Positions 32,532 to 43,189 of a stretch of DNA of 64,000 nt are shown piece after piece. How positions within the stretch are numbered: the stretch's first letter is position 1; every line of letters begins with the position of its first letter. Under the pieces are notes generated by a model. That model was not told the origin of the DNA and ran no database searches. It saw only the letters and a list, made by a program, of their open reading frames with translations. A program made the position numbers and the translations under genes. This stretch comes from Bactrocera neohumeralis (Eukaryota > Arthropoda > Insecta > Diptera > Tephritidae), in assembly GCF_024586455.1 (NCBI RefSeq), contig NC_065922.1:26222089-26286088 (forward strand). Direction: 5' to 3'.

Positions 32532-33906
32532 TTTTTTTTTTTTTTTTTGCGATATTTTTTTATTTATTGAATCTGATTTGTGTTTTAAAAGCCTAACAAT
32601 AAGTTATAAAATCTTAAATCTAATATATTTAAAAACTAGACAAGCTCAAGCAAGTGATTGCGCAGTTTTGGTGATGCGTTGCTTCTTAGTACATAGGCAT
32701 ATCTCTTTTTTTAAGACGTGTTTGAATGTACCAAAGCATTAGGCAAAGGGTTTGGGTGATCTCGGAGTTTAGATATATATTTCATTCTGGTGTTTTCTAC
32801 TTCTTTCTTTACTCTGGGAATACCAAAATTTTTATGGATAATTTCATTACGCATGTATCTAGGCGAAGGCTGTAATTGTTCTAAGCATTTTCAATTGGAA
32901 TCTTTGTATTAAATAAATATTTGTTGCACATGTCGTACCCCACAATTGAATGTCATACATCCAAAACGGCTTTATGACCGCATTATATAAAAGCACTTTT
33001 GTGTCTAGGCTAAGATTAGAGTTTTTACTTAAAAGTCAAAGTGCTTAAGTGCTTCGCTAATATTCTTGATGCTATAATGTGGCCTTTGTTACGGCTCACT
33101 AAAGCTGTGTTATAGAGTTGGGCCTAAAAGACTGCCCTGTCGTACACCAGCCCTTATCTATCGTCCATCAGATATGAAATCTCCCACTTTTACTATAAAT
33201 TGTCTATTTTTTAAATAAAACTCCAATGTTTTATACAATTCTGAAGGTAGAATGTTTTTAATCTTATATAAAAGGGCTTCATGCCATACCTTATCAAACG
33301 CCTGAGCCACGTCCAGAAATATAGCTGAACGGTAAACTCTGTGCTCAAATGCTTTTCTTATTTCGTTAGTAGTTCTATTTACTTGCTCTATCGTGCTATG
33401 TGTTTTACGAAACCCGAATTGGTGCACTGGTATTATATTATTTTCGTGGAGGTAAAGAGTAATCTTTAATAGTAAACCTTTTTCAAATATCTTAGAAAGA
33501 CAGGGTAGAAGACTGATTGGTCTGTATGAAGACGGCTGTGTTAAGTCTTTCTCAGGTTTATCTATCAGTATAATCTGCAACTTTTTTCATGAATTAGGAT
33601 AGTATGTGAGATTAAGATTAAGAGCAAAGAAAGCACTTCTACAGCAATATTTGGTAACTCAATTCGCATTTTTGGAGTAATATTATCATGTTCTGGTTAC
33701 TTTTTTGGGTTAAGTTCTTTTATTATTTTAATAATTTCAGAAGGTGATGTCTTAAAAGACTCGAGTGACTCATTAACTGCGTTGGGTAAGCTGGACAGCT
33801 CAAAGTTCTTTGCGCAATTAGGTTTAAATACCTTTTCTAGGTGATTTGCAAAATAATAACATAATTTAAATCTTACATTTTAAGACCTGTTAGTGCGATG
33901 CGGTAG
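32532..33906 (-). mobile_element. Jockey-like LINE, 5'-truncated, with poly(A) tail
   Basis: The minus-strand 3' end is an 18-base poly(A) (T run at 32532-32549). The minus strand at 33580-33158 encodes the RT core: SSYRPISLLPCLSKIFEKGL, HQFGFRKTHSTIEQVNRTTN, AIFLDVAQAFDKVWHEALLY and FYLKNRQFIVKVGDF. C-terminal ORF2 remnants (WMYDIQLWGTT, FGTFKHVLKKRYAYVLRSNA) lie at 32990-32660. The open part is intact for 140 codons, but both sides hold stops. AAGAATTTACATAA at 32518-32531 and AAGAATTTCGATAA at 33907-33920 agree at 12 of 14 bases and may be the target-site duplication. Confidence 0.85.
33158..33580 (-). pseudogene. Jockey-type reverse transcriptase fragment (140 codons open)
   Basis: This contains RT motifs 1 to 4 of the non-LTR type: YRPISLL (residues about 19-25), the FRKTHSTIEQV block (about 57-67), and FLDVAQAFDKVWH (about 88-100) with the first catalytic Asp. 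The YADD box that should follow is not in this frame. Sequence identity with the consensus pattern is high and no stop is present for 420 bases, so it decayed later than the other LINE relics here. Confidence 0.85.
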
Positions 33907-33993
33907 AAGAATTTCGATAATCGTCGTTCCTTACTGTTTTTTATTTACTTGTAAATTTCAAAAAAACTCTTATTTATATTTATATTATATTTA

Positions 33994-34736
33994 TTAGGGT
34001 GCTTTTTTTGAACTAGTAATATTTTTCAATCCCGTCATAAAATTTCTTAGGAAATACCCTAAAAAAAATTCCCTGAAAATTTGAGCTCTTAATATTAAAA
34101 TTAAGGACTGAACCAAGGCAAATAAAAATTTTCCATTGAAAATACACGACAATCGTGACTTTTTATACTCTCGCAACAAAGTTGCTAAGGAGAGTATTAT
34201 AGTTTTGTTCACATAACGTTTGTTTGTAAGTCCTAAAACTAAAAGAGTCAGATATAGGGTTATATATATCAAAGTGATCAGGGTGACGAGTAGAGTTGAA
34301 ATCCGGATGTCTGTCTGTCCGTCCGTCCGTCTGTCCGTCCGGTCTGTCCGTCCGTCCGTCCGTCCGTGCAAGCTGTAACTTGAGTAACAGAATGTCAAGA
34401 ATCGATTCTTAATCGACTTCGACTACTGAAGATCGATTCCGAAAAATCGATTATTTTACGAGAAAACTCGATTTTCGAGTAGAATCGGAATCGAGTTTAC
34501 CATTCCTACTGGCAGCCATCGCGTGCACATATAATAACCTCCGTACAATAACCACCACAAAAAAATGATTTTTTTCCATGTAATTTATATGGAAAACAGA
34601 AAATTTGAAATAGGCACCTCTTAATATTAATATTAAGAGCTCATCTTTTGAGTGACTTTCTTTTTCACATTTTCGAAAGTTTTTAGCCTGTCTTTCAGTT
34701 GAAAAAAAAAGGTTGCCTCAGAATGACACACCCTAA
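33994..34736. mobile_element. TIR element with TTAGGGTG ends, containing a nested mini-me-like repeat
   Basis: The ends are TTAGGGTG (33994) and CACCCTAA (ending 34736), with TA on both sides (33992-33993, 34737-34738). A second inverted block GAGCTCTTAATATTA lies inside both ends (left 34083-34097; right on the minus strand at about 34626-34640). Without the inner repeat (about 34155-34400) the element would be about 500 bp. No transposase is encoded; TA flanks suggest Tc1/mariner-type mobilisation. The part 34405-34500 is full of ATCGATT words. Confidence 0.6.
34155..34400 (+). repeat. Mini-me-like repeat with long (GTCY)n tract
   Basis: It starts TTTTTATACTCTCGCAAC-AAA-GTTGC, goes through GGGTTATATATATCAAAGTG and GGTGACGAGTAGAGTTGAAA, and enters about 65 bases of GTCT/GTCC tetramers (34309-34373). 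TA tract, core, then GTCY tract is the mini-me order. The minus-strand frame 33994-34398 only reads through these repeats. Confidence 0.75.
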
Positions 34737-34769
34737 TACATACATTAGGAAATGAAAATACAATTCAAT

Positions 34770-34922
34770 ACTCAAAGTATACAAATTGATCTAATCTAAT
34801 TAATTTTACAGCAAAATAAAAAAATATGTAAATGACGGATAATGAAATCTCGATTATGACTTTATCATGCGAGAGTATAAAATGTTCGGTGACACCCGAA
34901 CTTAGCCCTTCCTTACTTGTTA
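34770..34922 (-). repeat. Mini-me-like repeat family B, 5'-end fragment
   Basis: On the minus strand from 34922: TAACAAG, a 14-base spacer, the stem-loop GTTCGG-GTGTCA-CCGAAC (34884-34901), then ATTTTATACTCTCGCATG. Its TTTTATACTCTCGCA (34868-34882) is an exact 15-base inverted match to 34161-34175, although the two belong to different repeats. Confidence 0.75.
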
Positions 34923-34924
34923 TC

Positions 34925-36460
34925 TTTAAATTTCTATAGCTCAGAGGCATTTTACGGAATCGCTTTGACTTTAGACACATATTCCTCAGAATTGAATGCT
35001 CTACAAAAGTGCTCATTGCGACAAAGTCGAAACTCACACCGGCGAGGTAGTACGGGGGTCTAAACCTGATTTTTCCATGAATTCCGCATTTTTTTGTATA
35101 TATCTCGTAAATGACAAGAGCTTTAGCAAAAATGTATTTGACAAACTTGTAGGAAATTTTATTTGCTATAAAAAAGTCAGAGGTCAAAATCGCTATCACT
35201 TTATACTTCTCGAGATATTCAGCTTTTTAAGTAAGGCTTTATGGAATCTTCAAAGATTTAATAAATACCACCCTAAACACCCTAATATATATGTACATGA
35301 AATGCACATACAATTAAAAATATTTTCAGAAAACTTTAAGCTGATTCAGCAAATACTTTCAGAGAGCGTTTTTGTAAAGATTTTTTCTCTAAACGCTGAT
35401 TTTTCGTGTGTATTCTTATATACATGTTCATTCTTAGTCTGCTTGTTCCTCCAGATATCGTGAAAATATGCTACCTAATTTCATATTCTCAGTTATTGGA
35501 GAATCTTTGTTTGGTAACTTTCGCATTCTCCAGTCATTTCATTGATCCAAAAGATGCTTTTCTTGGACGACAAATATGATTTCGAGTCATTTTAGGAAAA
35601 AACTTAAGGCTTTTGAATGCTTAACATCTTAGGCATATTGCGTCAAAACTTCTAGTCGATTAAAGCAAAATCTACGCTAACTATGAGCATTTTTATATCC
35701 GTCTTATGAACGTTTTATATAAAATATTTTAGTCTTAAAAAACTTTAAGGCGTTTAACCTATAACTCACGCCTTTAATTCGGTGCTCTTCATATCTTCAA
35801 CACTACTGCACTTATCTGAAAGAAATTTTACTTTTAAACGGCTAACAAATTAGCCGAATGCTCCTTAAGCAATCAAGCAAAAATACAAATAAATTAAGGT
35901 AAAAAGACCTTAAACAAGCTTCCGCAAACACCAAATAAAGACTATCTAAAATATAACAAATTATGGGCATTTGTATATATGTATGTATAACAAAACAAAA
36001 GTAAAAACAAACAAACCATAGTAAGTCGGACGACCAGGAAGAAAATACCAAAGTCAGCAAAAAAAATGAAAAAACATAATAATGACAAAAAGCATATACC
36101 AATATGAAACGACTTGCGTTAGACACAAAGTAAGGAGCTGTAGAGAAATTTTGTAGATATGTATGTCTGATTTTGTAGTAATATAACGAGTTGGCAGGAG
36201 AGAAGAGCGTCGGAACGATTTGAGAATGGCGTAAAATTGTTATAAAAGCAGCAATAAAATAAAAGTAGTAAAGTCAATACGGCACACAAAGGCAATAAGG
36301 CAATAAAACATACGAACGCACTAGAATAAATACATATGTATGCTCCATTTGAAGCTTTACAGCCATAAAACGATTTTTCAATAGAAACCATTACAATAGA
36401 AAATCACTAGATAGTTGTCAGCTATTCGCAGTTATTTACAAGGAACTCGAATTTATACAC
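34925..36460. other. Mostly A+T-rich; probable dispersed repeat at 34925-35240
   Basis: The part 34925-35240 has open frames on both strands (34765-35199 minus, 34996-35463 plus) but reads like a known style of fly repeat (caaagtcgaaactcacaccg, ttgtaggaaattttatttgc, ctcgagatattcagc). No protein family is recognised. The part 35830-36460 looks unique, without a gene. Confidence 0.4.
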
Positions 36461-36470
36461 TATTGTGGTT

Positions 36471-36533
36471 ACACGTGGCGTATACGCAACAGACAATTCA
36501 CACTTCATACAAATGTTACTCATACGCCATGTA
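36471..36533. promoter_or_regulatory. Inverted pair of GCGTAT motifs, 31 bp before a TATAAAAG
   Basis: ACACGTGGCGTAT on the + strand (36471-36483) and GTTACTCATACGCCATGTA at 36515-36533 face each other. The second is the exact reverse complement of 48162-48180. A TATAAAAG lies at 36564-36571. A promoter role is possible but unproven; no leader sequence can be followed downstream because the DNA turns A+T-rich. Confidence 0.3.
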
Positions 36534-36649
36534 GTGCGCATGCAGTGGGAGGTGAGAAAGCGCTATAAAAGCAGTTTGCATGCATATGAGCGAGTATTGT
36601 TGAAGTCAATATTTTTGTCGGGAACTTGTGGTGCTGCATGAGTACCTAC

Positions 36650-37075
36650 AATTTGTTTAATTATAATTATTATAAATTTAAAATATATTTTTTTTATTAA
36701 ATTTTTTAGTGTTTCTAACATATTTTTTCGTAGTAATTTTCACCTTCAATACTTTCGTAAATACTTTTTTTCATTTTCAGCCATGTTTTTTTTTACTTTT
36801 CAACCCCACACACTTTCTCTCTTTCTCACCACATACTCTCCTGTTTCGCTTTTATCCTTTTTAGCCAACTTTCTGCTTACCTGTCGACATTGTACTGCCT
36901 TTGCTACCTGTCATTATGACAATTAACCGCTGCTTCGCCTTTACACTGTCATTTAGCGGCTTTCTTTCACGGTCAGCCTTCTCGTTTGCCACTTCAACAA
37001 TTTACCATTGATTCCCTTTAACACTTCATTCATCATGAAATTTCATACTATTTACTTCAGCTGTATCGCACGAAA
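36650..37075. other. A+T-rich then pyrimidine-rich stretch, nothing recognised
   Basis: 36780-37060 is C/T-rich on the + strand (CACACACTTTCTCTCTTTCTCACC), the same bias as at 13.2 and 30.7 kb. No gene is supported. Confidence 0.4.
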
Positions 37076-37079
37076 CTGC

Positions 37080-38130
37080 TATGCTAGTTGCTTCGCATTT
37101 TCATTAGTGGGAAGGAGATAGCTATACACTGCATGCGTGCAGCATAGCCGAAAGCGCGTATTGCCAACAAACGAACCGAAACACAAAGCCGAAGCGGTAG
37201 CTACAGCAGCAAGTGGTGGTTTTTCGCTTTTACTGAACGCGTTCGTGTAACAAACACCAAAGCGCACACCCACACAATAGACATGCACACACACATCTGC
37301 ACAGGTAACGGTGCATAAACAGCTCCAAACCTATAGAGAATTTCGAAATGCATTGGCAATCCTGTTTTCGTATTTTCGTGATTTCGCTTTTTGTTTATTT
37401 CACTGCGTCGCCACACACACGAGCGCCTGCGAGCAGGTGTTTGTGCATGCGTGGCTCTGTGCGTATGTGTGTGGTAGTTATACCGAGACCTATGTGCCAA
37501 CCAGCCAAGCTGTTCGCTCATTTACCAACCACGACAGGCGGCCTAGCTGCCTATCCGCCAGCAACGCGCAAGCACACAGCCACCGCCGCCGCTGTCGCTG
37601 CTGCTGCCGCTCTTCGATCACATTTCTCTACGTCTACGTTGGTCGCACACAGCATTCGTAGTGGCCGTTTCGTGTGTGTGCAGCAACAAAGCAGCGCAAA
37701 GCGGGGCAGCACCAAGAAAAACAGCGTATGCAGCAAAAGTGAAAAACTGTTAGCTGTGTGTGGCAAAGTTGAAAAGTGGAAAAGTGCTCTAGCAGGAGGA
37801 TATTACTCGCTTCGGTCGTGCGTACGTCGAAGAAAAAATTCAATTTTTCACAAATTTCCAAAAAACCATTACTTTGTTAAGATAAAAAAGTGTAAACAAA
37901 AAAATGCTGTGAAAAGTTTTGCGCTGCCTTTGTGGCTGCTGCAGCCTGAAAATGTGCCGTGAAAATTTGTGTGAATTGCGAACAAACGCGTCGACGAACA
38001 AAAGAAAAAGGTGCGTTAGCTATCGGTGCGTATGTACATATACATATGTGTGGGTGTGTGCGTATGCTAGTGCTCCATTCGATTATGCTGCATTGCTTGC
38101 GGCCTCACCAGAATATAGTTAATTTAATAA
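37080..38130 (+). other. Candidate 5' leader/promoter island 3, possible donor at 38011
   Basis: Higher G+C, repeat-poor DNA with leader-like + strand text (agtgaaaaactgttag, gtgaaaagttttgcg, aaatgtgccgtgaaaatttg). A good donor consensus AAAAAG|GTGCGTTA lies at 38010/38011, after which the text turns A+T-rich as in an intron. The longest open frame of the window (37348-37962, 204 codons, ATG at 37348) lies inside it. It starts with a hydrophobic MHWQSCFRIFVISLFVYF and has an Ala-rich stretch, but it has no domain and looks like a chance frame in G+C-richer leader DNA. Confidence 0.4.
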
Positions 38131-38134
38131 ATAA

Positions 38135-39680
38135 TAGTGAATGATATATTATAGCAAAAATTTAATAATAAAATTTTTTAAATATGCCTAACGGAAAAAA
38201 GTATTGCTAGACTAAAGTGCTCCTACTAAGATTCTACCACAAAGTTGTCTCCTAAATGTGTACTAAAAGCGTTAAATAATCAAACAAGAACTTAAAAAAA
38301 AATATAAGAAAATAAATTGTGCCATAAACGCACTAAAATTAACTTTTTAAATTTATTTTCAAACTTGGTTAGTAACAAGTGGTCACCAAATAATATAAAG
38401 CGTTTAAAAAATTTAATTCCGCTGTTGATACATTAACATCGTCAATCGAAACTGTAATGCAAAACCAAAAAAAAAAAAAAAAAACAAAATGAAATAAAAG
38501 TTATGTGTGTATATTTATCAAATAATAATCTTTCTCATCCTCCTCTTTGCATTGTGTTAAATGCCTACAACGAAAGTCCACGTGAAAGTCTGTTATAGAA
38601 TAACCAATTACAGCAGACACTTTTAAGTAACCCCTTTTTGCATTCCAATTTCGCCATCTTTCATAAAATTTAGTACAAGTACTGAACGCTTGGGATAACT
38701 GTTGTTCAATCTGCTGAAAAATACTGAAAGTGACATGAAAGAAATTGGCAGTTAGCTGGCATTTTATAAATTCTCAAAAGTGACTTCTTAACACCACTGG
38801 ATGGTAACAACAATATATTTCTAACCCAGCTGATTAATATTGCACCAGTTTTGCAGTGAAGTTGCCAGGTTTTGTAAAATTAAAATTTTGCGAAATTTTA
38901 AAATTTAGAGATTGGATATTTGAGAAAAAATATTGAAAACCATCTTACTAAGTAATGATAAAATTAATTTGGTTTTTTTTTTTAATTTTTTAATTTTTTT
39001 AATCTTACCTGAGAAGTTTTGTAGCTGCGGTAATGCCAATAAATTTAATCCACGTATGAGCCCTTCATAAACATAAAGTCCAAATATAATAGTTCTTTAA
39101 AATTGTGTGTGGAATTTGTATTATAAATATATCGATTCTCCACAGAACTAAATTCTCTCAACCGGAATATTATGATTCCGAACAACGATTGCGAGTATCA
39201 AAAAATGCTGTGAGTCATTAGGATTCCTTTGAATTCCTTTGGATCTAATTAAAACACAACGTAGTATGCATTGGAACAAAAAAGTACTAGGAAATTGTAA
39301 TTAAACTTCGCGGGTAAATGATATTTCAAAAAAATGTACTTGCCTAAGTTGGTAGGACTGTCCTTAATTACTATGCCAAAAATAAGCGCGATCTATCAAC
39401 CAGTTTGTTTACAGCCGCTACTTAAGTCAATACACCTCTGTAGTAGGATAAAAATATCGAATAAACAATTTGTCTCATATTTTGCATTTTTCACCAAATT
39501 TCGCTTGCGGAAAAGTTGGAAATGTTGGTGATTCAGTTTTATTAAAAACGATAGTCAAGAGATCCTTGAAGACATGATCGTTAGAAAGATGGCGAGAAAG
39601 CCCCACATCTCTCACAAGTCTGTTTGAATGAGTTCGGTAGAGTACGATTGTGTCCGAATTTTAAAGCCAAACACGCAATG
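38135..39680. other. A+T-rich stretch, nothing recognised
   Basis: Intron-like DNA after the possible donor at 38011. An 18-base A run lies at 38467-38484. The frame 39334-39531 has no family signature. Confidence 0.4.
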
Positions 39681-39684
39681 AATA

Positions 39685-39935
39685 CCATCAATTAAACACC
39701 GCTTTCACCAGATTTGACTCCGTGTAATTTTTTCATGTTCCTCAAACTGAAATTGCCATTCGTGAAACATTTTTGATCAATCGAAGAGCTAAAACAAAAT
39801 GCGGTGAAGGAGCTGAAGGCCATGCCAAAAATTGCTTAAGAAATTGTTTCGAGGACTGGAAAAATCGTTGGCTTAAGTGCATTACATCTGGTGGAGATTA
39901 CTCTATTTATCATATTTTGCGTTTTACTTACAATT
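39685..39935 (+). mobile_element. Mariner transposase C-terminal relic
   Basis: The + strand encodes SPDLTPCNFFMFLKLKLPF near 39705, where the third catalytic Asp of PCDF is Asn. IEELKQNAVKELKAMPKIA follows, then, after a frame change, CFEDWKNRWLKCITSGGDY (39850-39905). The same C-terminus appears on the minus strand at 45556-45798, so both belong to one family. No TIR is visible. Confidence 0.75.
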
Positions 39936-40094
39936 TCCGGGTACTTTTTTCTCACAATGTATATAAACATTTTTTTTTTCAAATTTTTTAGTTAATTTAC
40001 TAAATTGATTAGGCATAAGAAACAACACTTTAAAAATATAAAAAAATTCCTTAAGGTAATTAATTTAATTTTCATTTGAATTTTGAATTTAAAT

Positions 40095-40455
40095 ATGATA
40101 ACTATATGGTATAGTAGTTCGATCAGAATAATTTCTACGCAGATTACATCGTCGCTAGAGACAAAAATCCATGCCAAATGAAAAAGTTTTCCATACAAGG
40201 ATTTAGCTCCGATCGTTCATTCAGCTATAAGCTATGGTTATTCATTCTGAACAGTTTCCTCGGGAATTTCACAGTTACCATAGATAATAATCCATGCGAA
40301 ATTTCTTGAAAATATCTCACCAAATACCAAATTTTTGATTCCGATTATTCTATTATTTTTTATAGTGATCCGATATTAGCTATTCCGGGAAATTTGCAGC
40401 CTGTTGCAGCCTGTGCCCAATTTCGGATCGATATCCCAAAAACGGTTAATAAAAA
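40095..40455 (+). repeat. Mini-me-like repeat family A, internal fragment
   Basis: Two family A modules are present: TAACTATATGGTATAGTAGTTCGATCAGA and TTTTCCATACAAGGATTTAGCTCCGATCGTTCA, then a second AATAATCCATGCGAAATTTC. The (GTCY)n core and both ends are missing. Confidence 0.75.
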
Positions 40456-40696
40456 TAGAAAACCACTAAGACGATGACCTTCTTATTAATATTAAACGGT
40501 CATACCTGGAGTGAATTTTTTTGAGGTGTACTATATACTCGTACCAACCAATTTTTCAGAGTACAAGATAAAAAATATCGATGATTTTGACTCACCCCAT
40601 TACTCAGCTTGACTTTCTATCTGATAGTATATATGGCAAATATAGCGTTTATTGCAAATAGGGTTTAAAAAAGGCTTACATAATGAATGGTATATA

Positions 40697-42063
40697 CACT
40701 TTGTTTCATTGCTATAAAACATCATAATTCTACAAAATAATACAAAAATATGTTCCCATTCTAAAAAGGAAGCTTTTTTTCAAGATAAAGACAGCCCTTC
40801 CATCACGAAAAGAAGGAAAGAAACAAATTTCTCTTTTTTCTTAACAATTTATTGTGTTTCCATTATTATTAATAAGTGCGAATATTCGACTTGGCATTGG
40901 GTTGGTGCAGTGAGAAAGCCCATGTATTGCAAATAACTATTCTTCATACATCTTTCTTACCAGCCATCCCCAGATATTCTCAATAGGACTGACATCAGGT
41001 TCTTCTGATGGCTATTCCAAAAGATCGATATTTTGAAGCCACGTTTTCGTTGACCTGCTCGTATGGACTCTTGCATTCTCTTGATGAAAAGAGAAAGATT
41101 TTTGTAGATAACTGTGTATGTAGGGTACCAGATTTGCTTCTGATACTTCCGAGGTACTTATCATTCGGCAAGAAGGGAATGCCAATGGTACTGTTCCAGA
41201 ATTTAAAAATGCGCCCCATACCTCCGCCGACATCGCGCTTCGAAAAATATCGCTGCTCTTTTCGTAAATCACTCCAGTATCCCAAAAGCCATCTGGACTA
41301 TCAAGGTTGAACTTTTGCTCCTCGAAAAAAATCACCTAGGACCAATAGTAAACCGTATTATTCAAAATTCTATTGTTCTTAAACTTACCTGATGCCAGTC
41401 TTTATTCATGTGATTTTGAACAAAACTGAAACCAGAGACTTCAAAATGTGGTTTTAAAAGAGGCGCTTTCTGCATTTGCTCACGTACAGTGTTAGGATTT
41501 CGTTTTACCGCATGCCAAATTGTTGAAACAAATGCAGAAATTTTGTTTCTCTCTTTTCACTTTCCGTATTGAAGTGTGTCGAAAAATGTCTCTTTCCTGT
41601 CGCGTGTTTTTTGTTTTTAGACCAGAGTAGGTTCTCTGACCACAACTTTCTTTTTTATTTAGGTAATTGCATACCAATGTTACCGACCTTCCCAAATTCC
41701 GAGCAATGGTGTGATTGGCCAAAACTTACCATTCAAAGCGTCTACAACTTTTATCTCTTTATTGTGAAATATGCTTTTGCCCAGCATTCTTCCATTAGTT
41801 AACATAATTTAATAAAATTAATTTACAACTCCAAATGGCACAGATCGGTATGGTGTCCTTATAGCAATGAAATAAGGTTTGCAGTGCATTCCGCTTACTA
41901 CCTACAATAGTAAGAAAAGTACTGTTAGAAAAAAAATTGTATTTATAAAAATGTTAGAGTTTCCATAGAACTTTAAAATAACATCATTCCTTTTTGGAAT
42001 GGGAACACATTTTTGTTAGTATTTCACAGAAATGTAATGCCTCTACAGTAATGAAACAATGTG
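40697..42063 (-). mobile_element. Tc1-like (S-element type) transposon with TIRs, inactivated
   Basis: TA lies at 40695-40696 and 42064-42065. The ends read CACTTTGTTTCATTGCT and, on the other strand, CACATTGTTTCATTACT. Inverted similarity extends through TGTTCCCATTC.AAAAAGGAA, about 80 bp in. The minus strand encodes NHTIARNLGRSVTLVCNYLN (near 41690), IFFEEQKFNLDSPDGFWDTG (near 41310), GAFLNSGTVPLAFPSC and FHQENARVHTSRSTKTWLQ (near 41060). Catalytic Asp residues of FSDE and QQDN are Glu in both places (FEEQ, HQEN). With the frameshifts, the transposase is dead. Confidence 0.9.
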
Positions 42064-42065
42064 TA

Positions 42066-43185
42066 TTGTAGCTAAACCTTTCGAATGTATGATGATTGCG
42101 CTCATTACCCATACTAATAAATTTATAAATTTTAGAAATAAACATTTAGCAACGTCTTTTTTGGGTCCTACTAAATTTATGGTACATATCAATCAAGCTT
42201 TCTTTCTTTTTAATAAATTGGCGTAAATACTTAAATTATGGGTAAATGGATTAATTCAAGAGAAGGATTTAAGGTAGTTTACCTGTGTGTCTAGTTAGAG
42301 AAGGTAATAGTTCTTCCATGTATTTTCAAAAATATAGTCTATATTCTCCTCGCCGTCTAAAATTTATCACGACAACGTTAAAAAATTAGCAGAGGAAGTA
42401 GCTGAAAAGCAAGGATTATGTACGATATTTCTATATTTTTGACCTTTAATAATTCAAGCTGCTAAATGCGAATAACTTGCCTTACATAGACAACAAATAT
42501 TTTTAGAAACTTAAAATCGCACATATATGGTTATACTCGCATTCTAATAATTTCTATAGAAATTATTAAGGATCTATTTCAAATTGTCACCAACATTCAT
42601 TGGAGGTGAGTAGTTAGAAAAGTCTCAAAAAAGTCCCTGAAAATTGTAAAATTTTGTTGTACTCCATCAGCTGTTTTTCTTCATAGAAACTCACCATACT
42701 ATCTTGTCATTGAACAGATTTCTTAGTTCAAAGTCTCAGACTTATACATATAGTCACTAAAAACTAGTGATATAGGCGGAAATTAATAAAGCTTGTATTT
42801 TTACCTTTTCTCCTTCTTCTTCACATTGGAATTTTGGGCACTATTCTTACCTAAGATAAATAATCAAAAACATATGTATCTTGAAACAAACGCTGGCATA
42901 TTTAGTAAATACTGTTAGTAACTTTTTTTTTTTATTTCGAAACAATAACAAAAACAACACAAAAACAAACCTTCTTACAATTGCTAGTAGAGAACCTTTA
43001 ACCTTTTTCTACTTAAACATCTGAGGCTCTCAAACTTACATAGGCAAGCCCTTTTAGCAAACAGGAAAATGAATGCAAAAAAAAAAACAAAAACCAAAAA
43101 TCAACTCTTCGCTAACTAGCAACAACAAAAAGCACTTTTTGTGATGAATTTATTCCCCAGCGTTAGTAGCGTCATCTTATTTGTA
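42066..43185. other. A+T-rich stretch, nothing recognised
   Basis: No gene or repeat end is visible. The part 42920-43130 has A-rich runs. Confidence 0.4.
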
Positions 43186-43189
43186 ATTC

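Noticed and set aside
34765..35463. Opposing frames of 144 and 155 codons
   Set aside because: Both strands open over the same A+T-rich, repeat-like segment; no protein family in either.
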